NCBI RefSeq assembly: GCF_900114095.1
Contig: NZ_FORV01000004.1
Coordinates: 434,001 to 498,000, forward strand
DNA from: Sphingomonas sp. NFR04
GTDB lineage: Bacteria > Pseudomonadota > Alphaproteobacteria > Sphingomonadales > Sphingomonadaceae
DNA length: 64,000 nt
Direction of reading: 5' to 3'
This document shows positions 34,897 through 43,819 of this stretch, piece after piece. The notes under the pieces were generated by a model. The model was not told the DNA's origin. It worked only from the letters and a program-made list of their open reading frames with translations, and ran no database searches. The first letter of the stretch is position 1, and each line of letters starts with the position of its first letter. A program made the position numbers and the translations under genes.

Positions 34897-37470
34897 ATGA
34901 ATCATCTGCATGTCACGCGTTCGCTGCTCGCGAGCGCCGCCATCGTTGCGACGCCCGCAGTGGCCCGGGGACAAGCCACGCAGCAGGTCCAGCTCGCCGC
35001 CCTGGCCGAGGAAGGCGATGGGCAGGACATCCTGGTGATGGCGCGCCGCCGTTCCGAGAATATCCACGACGTGCCAATTTCGGTGCAGGCGATCAGTGGC
35101 GAGACGCTGGAGCGCAAGGGAACGATCGATCTGCAAAGCCTGATCGACCAGACACCGGGCCTGAACTCCACCGGCGGCAACCCGCGCAACTTCTCGGTCA
35201 CGATCCGGGGCATCGGCTATGCGCCCACCGCCGCCGACGGGCTCGACAACGCGATCGGCGTCTATTTCGACGGCGTGTACCAGGCGCGCCCCGGGCAGGT
35301 GCTGCAGGATCTCGTCGACGTGCAGAGCTTCGAGGTGCTGCGCGGCCCGCAGGGCACTTTGTTCGGCCGCAACGCGGCGGCGGGCGCGCTCAACATCACC
35401 TTCAACAAGCCCAGCTTCACCCCGGCGCGCACCTTCGAGGTGACCTATGGCCGCTACAATTTCGCGCAGGGCAAGGCGATCCTCACCGGCCCGATCAGCG
35501 ACACCATCGCTTTCCGGACGGTCGCGTTCGGCACGAGCGGCGACGGCTGGATCGCCACGCCCTTCCGTCCGGCCTTCCGTGCGGCGGCAGCCCAGAAGAA
35601 CATCTACGCGCCCACCGCGACCGACGATGCGACCACGGCGGGAACCGGCCGCTGGGGCGTGCGCCAGCAGTTCCTGCTCGCCACCGGGCCGCTCAAGGTG
35701 AACCTGGCCGGGGACCTCAACGTCGAGCGCGACAGCTCGTCCGGCTTCAGCTCGGGCGGCGGGATCGTCGAGCTGTTCGGGCCCGGCAACTGGGGCATCA
35801 ACACCACGGCGGCGCAACAGACCCGCGTGAGCAACGCGCTCAAGGCGCTGGGGCAGCTTGCCAACTACGGCGGCGTGCAGAACTGGGTGCCGAGCGTCGA
35901 TCCGCGCACGAACATCACCAACAACTACAACCAGATGCGCACCAAGAATGCGGGCGTGTCGCTGACCGCCGACTATGATTTCGGTCCGGTGACGCTCACC
36001 TCGATCAGCGCGTGGCGGCTCTGGACCTTCGATCCGCCACAGGACAGCGACAGCACGCCGATCGACATCTACCAGAACATGGCGATCAGCCGCAGCGATC
36101 AGTTCAGCCAGGAATTCCGCCTCGCGTCCAATCGGCGCGGCCCGATCGAGTGGCAGGCCGGCGCCTTCCTCTATTATTCCAAGCTGCGCGACCATTATGT
36201 GGTGCACCAGTTCGGCGCGGACGTGATCCCCTGGTACAACGCCTATAACACGATCGCCGGTACGAGCTTCACGCCGCTACCGCTGTCGTTTCGCTCGCAG
36301 CTGACCGGCGTGCAGATCATCGAGGATACCACGGTCAAGAACCGCACCGCCGCCGCCTATGGGCAGGCGACGTGGCACCTCACCCGCAAGCTCGATCTCA
36401 CCGGCGGCCTGCGCTACACCTATGACCGCAAGAACGGCTCCAGCCCGGTCGATACCAGCCAACTGCCGACATCGCTTCCGGCGGGAATCACCAACGCGCA
36501 GTTGCTGGCCTTCTACAATGCGATCGATGCCGTGCAGCGCAATGTGGGCATCGCCTATGCCGTGCCAGGCTATCCGACGACGCCCGCCACCACCGGCTAT
36601 GCGCTCAACCTGCGGACCTCGAACGACAATCTGTCCGGCACGGCCAGCCTTTCGTACAAGATCACGCCGGACATCACCGCCTATGTCACCTACGCCACCG
36701 GATTCCAGGCAGGCGGGCTCGATCTCAACAACCGCTCGCTCAACCCGACGGCGCCGGCGATCCAGCCAACGACGACCAAGAATATCGAAGCCGGGATCAA
36801 GGCATCGTTGTTCGACAAGCACCTGACGCTTGCGCTCTCGGCCTATCACGAGAAGCTCGACGGCTTTCAGACCTCGATCTCGTACACGCTGCCCGACGGC
36901 ACCCCGCAGCGGGGCGCGACCAATGTCGGCGATATCCGTGCGCGCGGGGTGGAATGGAGCGCGGCGGCCAATTTCGGGTCCGGCCTGCGGCTGACCTTCG
37001 ACGGCAACTACAATGATGCGGTCTACACCCGCGCGCCCTCGCTGCCGGCACCGGCCGAACTCAGCTACAACGGTATCGCCAATATCGACGCCAAGGGGCA
37101 GCGCGCACCCTATTCGCCCAAATGGGCGCTCTCGATCACGCCCTCCTGGGATATCGCGATCAACGCCAGGACCGAATTCTACAGCTATGCGCAGTTCTCG
37201 CACACCACCGCCTACGGCACCGGCGTGACCCAATCGATCTATACCCAGGTGCCGGCCCAGTCGAACCTCAACCTGCGTGCGGGGCTGCGGCTCGACAGCG
37301 GCAAGTACGATGTATCGCTGTTCGCCAACAATGCGACCAACGAGCGGAACATCATCTCGCAGGCCCTGCTGGCGGCGCCATCGGGGGCAGGGGTGACGGC
37401 GTATCTCGGACGAACGGTCAACTACAATCAGCCAGCCAGATATGGTCTGACGCTACGTGCCAAGATTTGA
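34897..37470 (+). CDS. TonB-dependent outer-membrane receptor of the sulfonate locus
   Basis: 857 residues. Signal segment (LLASAAIVATPAVARG), TonB box DILVMARRRSE, plug with HDVPISVQAISGETLERKG, YFDGVYQARPG and FEVLRGPQGTLFGRNAAAGALN, and a barrel ending YGLTLRAKI. AAAGGGGG precedes the ATG at 34897; the longer open frame above it runs through the promoter. Divergent from the sulfonate ABC operon, it probably brings sulfonates too large for porins across the outer membrane. Confidence 0.92.
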   Translation: MNHLHVTRSLLASAAIVATPAVARGQATQQVQLAALAEEGDGQDILVMARRRSENIHDVPISVQAISGETLERKGTIDLQSLIDQTPGLNSTGGNPRNFSVTIRGIGYAPTAADGLDNAIGVYFDGVYQARPGQVLQDLVDVQSFEVLRGPQGTLFGRNAAAGALNITFNKPSFTPARTFEVTYGRYNFAQGKAILTGPISDTIAFRTVAFGTSGDGWIATPFRPAFRAAAAQKNIYAPTATDDATTAGTGRWGVRQQFLLATGPLKVNLAGDLNVERDSSSGFSSGGGIVELFGPGNWGINTTAAQQTRVSNALKALGQLANYGGVQNWVPSVDPRTNITNNYNQMRTKNAGVSLTADYDFGPVTLTSISAWRLWTFDPPQDSDSTPIDIYQNMAISRSDQFSQEFRLASNRRGPIEWQAGAFLYYSKLRDHYVVHQFGADVIPWYNAYNTIAGTSFTPLPLSFRSQLTGVQIIEDTTVKNRTAAAYGQATWHLTRKLDLTGGLRYTYDRKNGSSPVDTSQLPTSLPAGITNAQLLAFYNAIDAVQRNVGIAYAVPGYPTTPATTGYALNLRTSNDNLSGTASLSYKITPDITAYVTYATGFQAGGLDLNNRSLNPTAPAIQPTTTKNIEAGIKASLFDKHLTLALSAYHEKLDGFQTSISYTLPDGTPQRGATNVGDIRARGVEWSAAANFGSGLRLTFDGNYNDAVYTRAPSLPAPAELSYNGIANIDAKGQRAPYSPKWALSITPSWDIAINARTEFYSYAQFSHTTAYGTGVTQSIYTQVPAQSNLNLRAGLRLDSGKYDVSLFANNATNERNIISQALLAAPSGAGVTAYLGRTVNYNQPARYGLTLRAKI

Positions 37471-37975
37471 ACAGCCGATGCTCGATGCTTCTCGCCGAGA
37501 CACGAGCAGCCTAACGGGACGTGTCGCGTCCTGTATCTCTGTCCCATGCGTCGGCAACAGGATGTTGCTGGATGTCTGCGGAGAGGTGGATGGTGCCGGG
37601 GACGGAGTCGAACTGACTGAAATTCGAAAATTAAATCAAAGATTTAAGCAAGGTACTGTCAACCTCGATACCGTGCGATATACCGTCAATGCAAAAAGTA
37701 GGTTGGTTCGATTCCAAGAATTGCAGACGATTTATCCATTATCGTCGAGTGGAAGCGATTTCGACGCTGCATCCAGTTGGGCTGAAATGCAACCCTTTGA
37801 GAGCAAAACTGGCGGGGTCGTAAGTCTCGATCGCTGAAATTCGTGCACGTGGCCTATCGGGGTCAAGGCTAACTCAGCGGGAAAATTCAACGGGATGCAA
37901 TCATACAGCAAGGGCTGAGCGAGAGATTTGCCGTAAGAGGCGAGCAGCCATGAAGCTGCAAGCACGTTTGAACTC
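37471..37975. other. 505-bp gap holding repeat copy B
   Basis: No gene is supported. An 8-bp hairpin with one G-T pair at about 37512-37533 (ACGGGACG...CGTCCTGT) may end the receptor transcript but lacks a T-tract. Copy B of the dispersed repeat fills 37596-37730. The base composition is more A/T-rich than the flanking genes. A 126-codon frame (37457-37837) crosses the repeat and has no family features. Confidence 0.5.
37596..37730 (+). repeat. dispersed repeat, copy B (full length)
   Basis: The left half begins CGGGGACGGAGTCGAACTGA and ACTGAAATT; reversed, it resembles a tRNA T-arm and acceptor end finishing CCCCGGCACCA. It is followed by an A/T-rich spacer and the right half with GATACCGT-n4-ATACCGTC and GGTTCGATTCCAAGAA. 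It matches copy C over the whole length with scattered substitutions. It lies 250 bases from the first gene of the LacI-operator regulon. Confidence 0.8.
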
Positions 37976-39190
37976 TCAACGAGTCAGGGTTTCGCGCTGC
38001 ATCAGCCAGAGCACCGCAGCGCTCGAAAACGCCGCCGCAGCAGTGAACATTGCGGTGCGCAGCCCAAAGTTGCTGGCAATCTGTGCGGTGATGAGAGGTG
38101 CGAAGAAGCTGATTACCCGGCCCCAGTTGAAGATCGACGCGGCCGTAGATTGCAGGTGCCGCGGATAGAGCTCGGCCATCCACGGCCCCCAGATCACGCT
38201 CGAGCAGAGCGCGCTACCGTACAGCAGCCCCAGCAGCTTGAGCAGCAGCGGATCGGACGGCGCCAGCAGGAAGCCGATGATGGCCAGGGAGGCGATGCCA
38301 AAACCAACGGCGTTGAACCGGCGGCCGAAGCGATCGGCGGCCCAGCCCCAGAAGAAGCCGCCGACGATGTTGCCGCCGAACTGCCAGGCCACGAGCTCGC
38401 CCGCCACTGCCGTGCTCAGCCCGCGCTCGCCGGTCAGATAGGTCGTCAGCCAGCCGCTGAAGGCGGCATAGCCGAAGAAGTTCAGGCCGGTCATCGCCGC
38501 AAGCATCAGCGTCTGCCGGCGCAGGCCCGGCGCGAACAGCTCGCCGATCGGCAGCCGGGTGGTTGCGCGCTGGACGAGATCGACGGGCGAGCCTGCCGGG
38601 ATGAGGACCAGCGCAACCAGCGCAAGCGCCAGCGGGGGCAGACCGCCGATCCACAGCAGCAAGCGCCAGTCCGGGGCTGAGACGGCGCTCATGCCCACGC
38701 CCAGCATCACGATCGAAAGGCTAAAGGTGGCATTGAGCATGCCGGCAAGACGGCCCCGCATCGTCGGGCTGAAGAGGTTGACATAGATGCCGACGACGAC
38801 CGGGAACGACGCACCGGCGAAGAAGCCGAGCAGAAAGCGCTGGACGAGAAGCTCGACATAGCTGGCAACCGCCACGCCGCTCAGCAGCATGACGCCATAA
38901 CCGACGACCAGCGTCGCCAGCATCCGCCGCCTGCCGAACCGATCCGCCATCTGGCCGATCACGATCGCGCCGATCAGCGCCCCGGCACCTTGCGCCGAAT
39001 AGACCGAGCCTGCCTCCAGCAGCGATAGCCCCAGTGCCTGGCGGAGGAACGGCCGCAGCACGTCCACTGTGTTCCAGGCCCAGCCATAGAAGAATTCGCA
39101 GACCAGCAGCAGCCCGAAGATCGCCAGCTGACGCGGGAAGCGCAACGGCGGGTTGGCCGGTGCCGGGGAAGAAATCGCGCTGCTCGCCAT
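37976..39190 (-). CDS. MFS transporter
   Basis: 404 residues, 12 membrane helices. Loop 2-3 carries GQMADRFGRRRM and the symmetric loop 8-9 WAADRFGRRF, typical of sugar/aromatic-acid MFS carriers. The N-terminal FFYGWAWNTVDVLRPFLRQALG is unlike the ACS carrier at 7.3 kb. It is the last gene of the hydrolase-SnoaL-MFS unit reading away from the operator at 41220, and it probably moves the regulon's substrate or a breakdown product across the inner membrane. Confidence 0.87.
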   Translation of the reverse strand: MASSAISSPAPANPPLRFPRQLAIFGLLLVCEFFYGWAWNTVDVLRPFLRQALGLSLLEAGSVYSAQGAGALIGAIVIGQMADRFGRRRMLATLVVGYGVMLLSGVAVASYVELLVQRFLLGFFAGASFPVVVGIYVNLFSPTMRGRLAGMLNATFSLSIVMLGVGMSAVSAPDWRLLLWIGGLPPLALALVALVLIPAGSPVDLVQRATTRLPIGELFAPGLRRQTLMLAAMTGLNFFGYAAFSGWLTTYLTGERGLSTAVAGELVAWQFGGNIVGGFFWGWAADRFGRRFNAVGFGIASLAIIGFLLAPSDPLLLKLLGLLYGSALCSSVIWGPWMAELYPRHLQSTAASIFNWGRVISFFAPLITAQIASNFGLRTAMFTAAAAFSSAAVLWLMQRETLTR

Positions 39191-39259
39191 GTGCTGTGTC
39201 CAGATTTACCGGGGAGAGGCGTCTGCGCGGCCGCGCCGCGCAGACGGCGTTGGGCTTCG

Positions 39260-40396
39260 TCAGGACGCCTGCAATGCGGACATCTTGAGCTGAACGAGCA
39301 TCGCGAGCTCGTCATAGACCACCCATTCGTCGACGATCTTGCCGTCGCGGATGTGGAAGTGCGTGACCCCCATGACGTGCAGCGGGTGGCCGGTGGGTGC
39401 GCCAAGGCTGCCATAGCCGAGATGATGGCCATCCATCGTCCAGCGAAGCGCGTACTTGGTGCCGCCCTCCTCGCTGTCGACCGAGCAGATATGCTGCGGG
39501 ACGAAGGCGCAATCGGGAAGCAGCGCGACCAGCCGCATCGTCTGCTGCAACACCGCAGCGGGGCCGGCGATCTCGCGCATCAGCGGCCCGTGCCACTGGC
39601 AGTTGGGCGCATAGATGTCGCGGATCAGACCGAACATGCGCTTGTTGTAGATGTGGTGCAGCCAGCGCAGCAGCTCGGCCTCGCCTTCATTGTGCGCGAT
39701 CGACGTGTCCGCCTCCGTTTCCGGAGGGTATTGGCCAAGCAGGCGGCGGTTTTCGACGAGGTCGAACATTGCCTCGCCATTCTCGACCTTCTTACGGGCG
39801 ACACCCTCGGCGAAGACGTGCGGATCGAGGCCGATCTGGATCACCGGGCCCATATTGTCGCGGACGATCCACTCCTTGTAGATCTTGTTCTCCAGGATCA
39901 TGCATTCCGCCACCGTCCGCGTGCAGTAGGTGCGGCCGGTGGGCTTGCCCCAGGATCCGAACTGGCTGTGCCGACCCAGGCCGTGCGTCATGTGGCTGGT
40001 GTAGAAGCCGTCGACGTCGTTGCCGCGCCAGATGACCTGCTGCGCCATGCCGCGGCGGTCGGGAAACTCCACCAGCCGCTGGATTGTATCGCGGATATGG
40101 GTCTCGCGATCATACATGGTGCCCATCGTCGTGTAGGCGACGCAGTTGTGCGTGTAGTGGGTGTAGATCAGGCCAACGTCGCGCTCGTCCCAGATGCGAT
40201 GGGTGCAGCGGATGATGTAGTCGACGATGTCGGTATAGCAGGGGTCGAAGCCGCGCATCGACTGGACGCGGGGGCGATCCTCCGGCACCAGCTGCGTGAA
40301 ATCGCGCCGCTCGACCTGCAGCACGGCGGCGTCCGGCGACGGCGTCACCTTTCCGCTCTCGACAGGCTTTGCTGGCTTGTTGCTGCTATCCGTCAC
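39260..40396 (-). CDS. tandem SnoaL-like (NTF2-fold) protein
   Basis: 378 residues, about twice the size of a SnoaL/NTF2 domain. The first unit (residues about 50-190: YTHYTHNCVAYTTMGTMYDRE, KEWIVRDNMGPVIQIG) and the second (about 235-375: RDIYAPNCQWHGPLM, VMGVTHFHIRDGKIVDEWVVYDE) both end in the 'DGKI-x-EW' type strand of the family. Single-domain relatives catalyse ester cyclisation, dehydration or isomerisation, or only bind ligand. It overlaps the alpha/beta-hydrolase stop (ATGA). Function unknown; probable role in a step on the regulon's substrate. Confidence 0.75.
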   Translation of the reverse strand: MTDSSNKPAKPVESGKVTPSPDAAVLQVERRDFTQLVPEDRPRVQSMRGFDPCYTDIVDYIIRCTHRIWDERDVGLIYTHYTHNCVAYTTMGTMYDRETHIRDTIQRLVEFPDRRGMAQQVIWRGNDVDGFYTSHMTHGLGRHSQFGSWGKPTGRTYCTRTVAECMILENKIYKEWIVRDNMGPVIQIGLDPHVFAEGVARKKVENGEAMFDLVENRRLLGQYPPETEADTSIAHNEGEAELLRWLHHIYNKRMFGLIRDIYAPNCQWHGPLMREIAGPAAVLQQTMRLVALLPDCAFVPQHICSVDSEEGGTKYALRWTMDGHHLGYGSLGAPTGHPLHVMGVTHFHIRDGKIVDEWVVYDELAMLVQLKMSALQAS

Positions 40397-41169
40397 GAAA
40401 CCTCCAATGATGCGCTATGTGTGCGTGATAGGGTGCTGGGTGCGCCCTGCGAAAGATCCGATAGCCAGCTGCTGAGCGCCTGCGCGCATGCCTGTGGCTT
40501 CTCCAGCAGCACGAAGTGTCCCGCGCCGGGAATGCGTTCAATGCGCACCCTCCGAAGGCCGGCGGCGAGTTCGTCCTGCGTCGCTGCAGGCGCGACCACG
40601 TCGCCCTCCCCGGCGAGGATCAGGACCGGCATCTGAAGGGTTGCCAGCCGCGGTCGCTGATCGGCGCGGGAAAGCGCAAGCTCGGTTTGGCGACGCGCTG
40701 TGCCCGGCGGGCATGCCCGCGCCATGGCGATTATCTGGTCGCGCAACGCCGCATCGCCGGTGCGATCGGGGTGGACGTACCTGGCCCAGAGCGTCTCGCC
40801 GACCAGCGTTCCCGGATCCACGCCATCCGCTACCTGCGCGCGCCGCGCACCATGCTGGTCCACCGGCACGTCGCGGGGCGTGGTGGCGATCAACACCATC
40901 GCGGCGATCCGTTCGGGTGCGCGTGCCGCCATCTCGAGCGCGACGATGCCGCCCAGCGAAAAGCCGAGTGCGATGAAGCGCGGCGGTGCTTTGGCCAGCA
41001 CCGCCTCGGCGGCGTCACCGATGTCTTCATGGCCCGTCAGATCCGCGGCGATCGAGGGGTGCCTGGCCGGCAGCATCGGCGCGAAGACGCTCGCATCGCA
41101 CAACGTGCCCGGCAGTAGCAGCAGCGGCAATCGTTCGTCGCGCACGGTGTTTTCGACAGCCTCTCGCAC
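40393..41169 (-). CDS. alpha/beta hydrolase
   Basis: About 258 residues. Oxyanion region LLLLPGTLCDASVF, nucleophile elbow GFSLGG, acid in AGEGDVV and histidine in GAGHFVLLE are present, as in 3-oxoadipate enol-lactonase-type hydrolases. The ATG of the longer frame (41250) would lie beyond the operator and within the divergent gene, so a GTG start is preferred: 41169, with 41145 as an alternative. First gene of the minus-strand unit controlled from 41220. Substrate unknown (ester or lactone). Confidence 0.8.
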   Translation of the reverse strand: MREAVENTVRDERLPLLLLPGTLCDASVFAPMLPARHPSIAADLTGHEDIGDAAEAVLAKAPPRFIALGFSLGGIVALEMAARAPERIAAMVLIATTPRDVPVDQHGARRAQVADGVDPGTLVGETLWARYVHPDRTGDAALRDQIIAMARACPPGTARRQTELALSRADQRPRLATLQMPVLILAGEGDVVAPAATQDELAAGLRRVRIERIPGAGHFVLLEKPQACAQALSSWLSDLSQGAPSTLSRTHSASLEVS

Positions 41170-41219
41170 CAGGGGCGGCTGAGCCGCCTTGCATAAGCAA
41201 TGACATTGGCCTACCAGAC

Positions 41220-41235
41220 TTGCATCCGAATGCAA
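41220..41235. promoter_or_regulatory. LacI-type operator 1
   Basis: TTGCATCCGAATGCAA, a palindrome apart from one central base, between the divergent hydrolase and bicupin genes. It matches the cluster consensus TGCATTCGAATGCA at 13 of 14 positions and has the central CG typical of LacI-family operators. Confidence 0.8.
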
Positions 41236-41253
41236 TACTGGTTGGAGCATGTT

Positions 41254-42276
41254 GTGACAGATTGGACTCGCGAGCAGATGGAGCAGCGGCTGGTTCGCTA
41301 CGCCGATCTCGTGCCATGCCGGACGGCGTTTCTAGACACCCGGACGCCGGGGTCGACGGAGAAGGAAAACTTCACGATCATCGGCCCCGGGGTGTCCGAA
41401 AGTGCCGACCAGTTCGTCCACATCACCGAGAAGCACGGCTTCAACATCGGCGCGGCGCGGCAGCCCTTCGGGTGCATCAACTCGCAGCACAGCCACGAGA
41501 CCGCCGAGGTGTTCGTCGTTCATTCGGGGCATTGGCGCCTGCTGTTCGGGCCGAATCGCGAGGATGGGACGCTCGATATCGCACCGGGCGATGTCGTGTC
41601 GGTGCCGACGCGCATGTTCCGCGGCTTCGAGAAGATCGATCGGGGTCTGGGGTTCCTATACACCGTGCTGGGCGAGGATGATCCCGGCAAGGTCACCTGG
41701 GCCCCGGCGGTGTTCGAGGCCGCGTCCGACTTTGGCCTGAAGCTCACCAAGGAAGGCATGCTGATCGACACCAGCGCCGGTGACTACACGCTGCGCGAGG
41801 CCGATCTCGCGGCGCCGATCGATACGGGCCATGCCGAGCAACTGGTCACCCCGCCCCTCGAGAAGCTGCTGCAGTGCATCGTGCGGGCCGGCATGGCCGA
41901 GGCCAATCCGCAGTCGCCGCTCGCGAGGGAAGGCGTGCAAGAGGCGGGGCTGATCGTCCCGCAGGCGACCGATGACGGCTTCGCCCCCGGTCCGATCGTC
42001 GGCTGGTGGCCGCATGGCTTCAACCTTCGCCTGCTGACGCTGGAGAGTGGCGCGTTCGTGCCGCCGCATGCGCGCAGCGAGGCCGAGGTGCTGTTCGTGC
42101 AATCGGGGGCGCTCGAGATGCGTTGGGGCGAGGAATCGCTGTTCCTGGGCGCGGGCGACACGCTCACCGTGCCCAAGGGCCTCTACCGGTCCTATCGGAA
42201 CACGGCGTCCGTGCCGGCGCAGGTCTTCGTGACCCGCGGCACCGAGAACCCCGCGCGTCCGGTGTTTGCCGCCTAA
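41254..42276 (+). CDS. bicupin protein (possible gentisate-type dioxygenase relative)
   Basis: 340 residues with two cupin barrels. The first has QHSHETAEVFVVHSGHWRLLFG (residues about 87-108) and the second PPHARSEAEVLFVQSGALEMRWG (about 270-292). The first keeps a His-x-His-type metal motif; in the second only one His is obvious, so a single active barrel is likely. GTG at 41254 with GGAG six bases upstream is the best start; the ATG at 41230 lies inside the operator. Single-gene unit facing a strong terminator. Could be a dioxygenase or an isomerase; not decidable. Confidence 0.78.
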   Translation: MTDWTREQMEQRLVRYADLVPCRTAFLDTRTPGSTEKENFTIIGPGVSESADQFVHITEKHGFNIGAARQPFGCINSQHSHETAEVFVVHSGHWRLLFGPNREDGTLDIAPGDVVSVPTRMFRGFEKIDRGLGFLYTVLGEDDPGKVTWAPAVFEAASDFGLKLTKEGMLIDTSAGDYTLREADLAAPIDTGHAEQLVTPPLEKLLQCIVRAGMAEANPQSPLAREGVQEAGLIVPQATDDGFAPGPIVGWWPHGFNLRLLTLESGAFVPPHARSEAEVLFVQSGALEMRWGEESLFLGAGDTLTVPKGLYRSYRNTASVPAQVFVTRGTENPARPVFAA

Positions 42277-42295
42277 CCGGACAGCGACGGTGATA

Positions 42296-42336
42296 AAAAG
42301 GGAGGGCGTGGCCAGCTCGGCCACGCCCTCCCTTTT
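42296..42336. terminator. bidirectional rho-independent terminator
   Basis: A perfect 14-bp stem (GGGAGGGCGTGGCC at 42300-42313 with its complement at 42319-42332), a 5-base loop, an A-run before it and TTTT after it. It sits between the convergent bicupin and HisD-like genes and can work for both. Confidence 0.93.
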
Positions 42337-42379
42337 GTTTGGCAGTGCGCCGCCCCGATCCGAGGCGGCGCCTTGCGGT

Positions 42380-43672
42380 TCAGGCCGGCACGCGCAAACG
42401 ATCGAAGCGGATGGCCGCAGCCTTCTGGTGACCCTCCAGCCCTTCGCTGCCGCTCTGGCGGATCGCCGGGGGAGCGACCTGGGCGACCGCGCTTTCGTCA
42501 AGCCACTGATGGGTCGCAATCTTGACGTACGAGCCAACCCAGAGCCCGCCGGTATAGCGGCCCGCGCCCATGGTCGGCAGCGTGTGGTTGGTGCCGACAT
42601 TCTTGTCCGAATAGACGACGCTGGCATTTTCTCCGATGAACAGCGAGCCATAGTTGCGCAGCTTGTGCGAAAAGGCATGCGGATCGGCGGTATGGACCTG
42701 GAGGTGCTCCGCCGCGACGTGATCCGAATAGGCGATCATCGCTGCTTCGTCCTCGCACAGCACGACCTCGCCATAGTCGCGCCAGCTCTGGCCGGCGACG
42801 GCGGCGGTGGCCAGCGTCTCCAGTTGCCGGGCGACTTCGCGCACGGTCGCTTCGGCAAGGCTGCGATCGGTGGTGATCAGCCCCACGCGGGTACGCACGT
42901 CGTGTTCCGCCTGGCCCAGCAAATCGGTGGCGATCAGTTCGGGGTCGCCGGTGGAATCGGCGACGATGAAGATTTCGGACGGACCTGCCAGCTGATCGAT
43001 GCCTACCGGTCCGAACACCTGTCGCTTGGCCTCATTCACGAACGCGTTGCCCGGTCCCATGATCTTGTCGACGCTCGGCACGGTCTCGGTGCCGAATGCC
43101 ATCGCCGCAATCGCTTGGGCACCACCGATGCGGAAGATGCGGTCTGCACCGGAAAGGTGGCAGCCGGCGATCATCGCGCGGTGCGCGTTTGGCGGCAGGC
43201 ACGCGACCACTTCATCGCATCCGGCCACCTTTCCAGGCACGATCGTCATGATCGGCGCAGAGAGGAGCGGGAAGCGACCGCCGGGCACATAGGCGCCGAC
43301 GCGCTGGATAGGAATGACGCGGTGGCCGAGATGCAGGCCGGGCAAGGGCTCCACTTCCAGCGGGAGGATCGTGCCGAGCTGCGCCTGTGCGAAGCGGCGG
43401 ACGTTCTCGATCGCAAATTCGGTGTCAGCGCGGGTCTGCGGGTCCAGTTCGTCGACAGCAGCGGCGCGGTCGGCTGCCGAAACCTCGAACTGGTCCAAAT
43501 CGGCCTTGTCGAATTCCCGTGAATAGCGCGCGACCGCGGCGTCTCCATTGGCGCGCACGTCGGCCAGCACCTTGGCCACCAGCCCCGCGACATCGCTGCT
43601 GTCGGCGATCTGATCCCGTTCTGGTTGCTTGATGTAGAGGGTCCGGGACTCAAACCCAAGCGGCGCGTTCAT
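42380..43672 (-). CDS. HisD-like dehydrogenase 1 (catabolic histidinol-dehydrogenase paralogue)
   Basis: 430 residues. All HisD catalytic and zinc positions are present: Gln254 and His257 (LLGQAEHD), Glu322-His323 (AAEHLQVH), Asp356 (YSDKNVGTNH) and His415 (GLEGHQKA). No other his gene is near; instead it has a LacI-type operator 53 bases upstream and diverges from the LacI gene, so it belongs to a degradative pathway. Known relatives include sulfopropanediol dehydrogenase HpsN, which oxidises a primary alcohol in two steps to an acid. Strong ribosome-binding site GAGGAG. Substrate unknown. Confidence 0.85.
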   Translation of the reverse strand: MNAPLGFESRTLYIKQPERDQIADSSDVAGLVAKVLADVRANGDAAVARYSREFDKADLDQFEVSAADRAAAVDELDPQTRADTEFAIENVRRFAQAQLGTILPLEVEPLPGLHLGHRVIPIQRVGAYVPGGRFPLLSAPIMTIVPGKVAGCDEVVACLPPNAHRAMIAGCHLSGADRIFRIGGAQAIAAMAFGTETVPSVDKIMGPGNAFVNEAKRQVFGPVGIDQLAGPSEIFIVADSTGDPELIATDLLGQAEHDVRTRVGLITTDRSLAEATVREVARQLETLATAAVAGQSWRDYGEVVLCEDEAAMIAYSDHVAAEHLQVHTADPHAFSHKLRNYGSLFIGENASVVYSDKNVGTNHTLPTMGAGRYTGGLWVGSYVKIATHQWLDESAVAQVAPPAIRQSGSEGLEGHQKAAAIRFDRLRVPA

Positions 43673-43724
43673 CAGCTTCTCCTCGATTTGCTAAAGCGAT
43701 GCGGGGCATCTTGGGCCCGAATAA

Positions 43725-43738
43725 TGCATCCGAATGCA
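43725..43738. promoter_or_regulatory. LacI-type operator 2
   Basis: TGCATCCGAATGCA, one mismatch to the perfect consensus, in the 147-bp region between the divergent hisD-like gene and the LacI regulator gene. It would let the regulator control itself and the dehydrogenase. Confidence 0.82.
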
Positions 43739-43819
43739 AATGTCATTGGGCTAATCGCGCTATCGGCTGCAAAGCTTTGCGGTTATGGCGAAGGCGCTGC
43801 AGCAAGGGGCACAAAGGAA

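Noticed and set aside
37596..37620. Complete tRNA gene at repeat copy B (and 63822 in copy C)
   Set aside because: Only a T-loop/acceptor-like end is present; T-stem pairs fail, the segment is a base short and no anticodon arm follows.
42380..43672. Histidine biosynthesis role for the HisD-like genes
   Set aside because: No other his gene nearby, two copies under a catabolic operator, neighbours are degradative.
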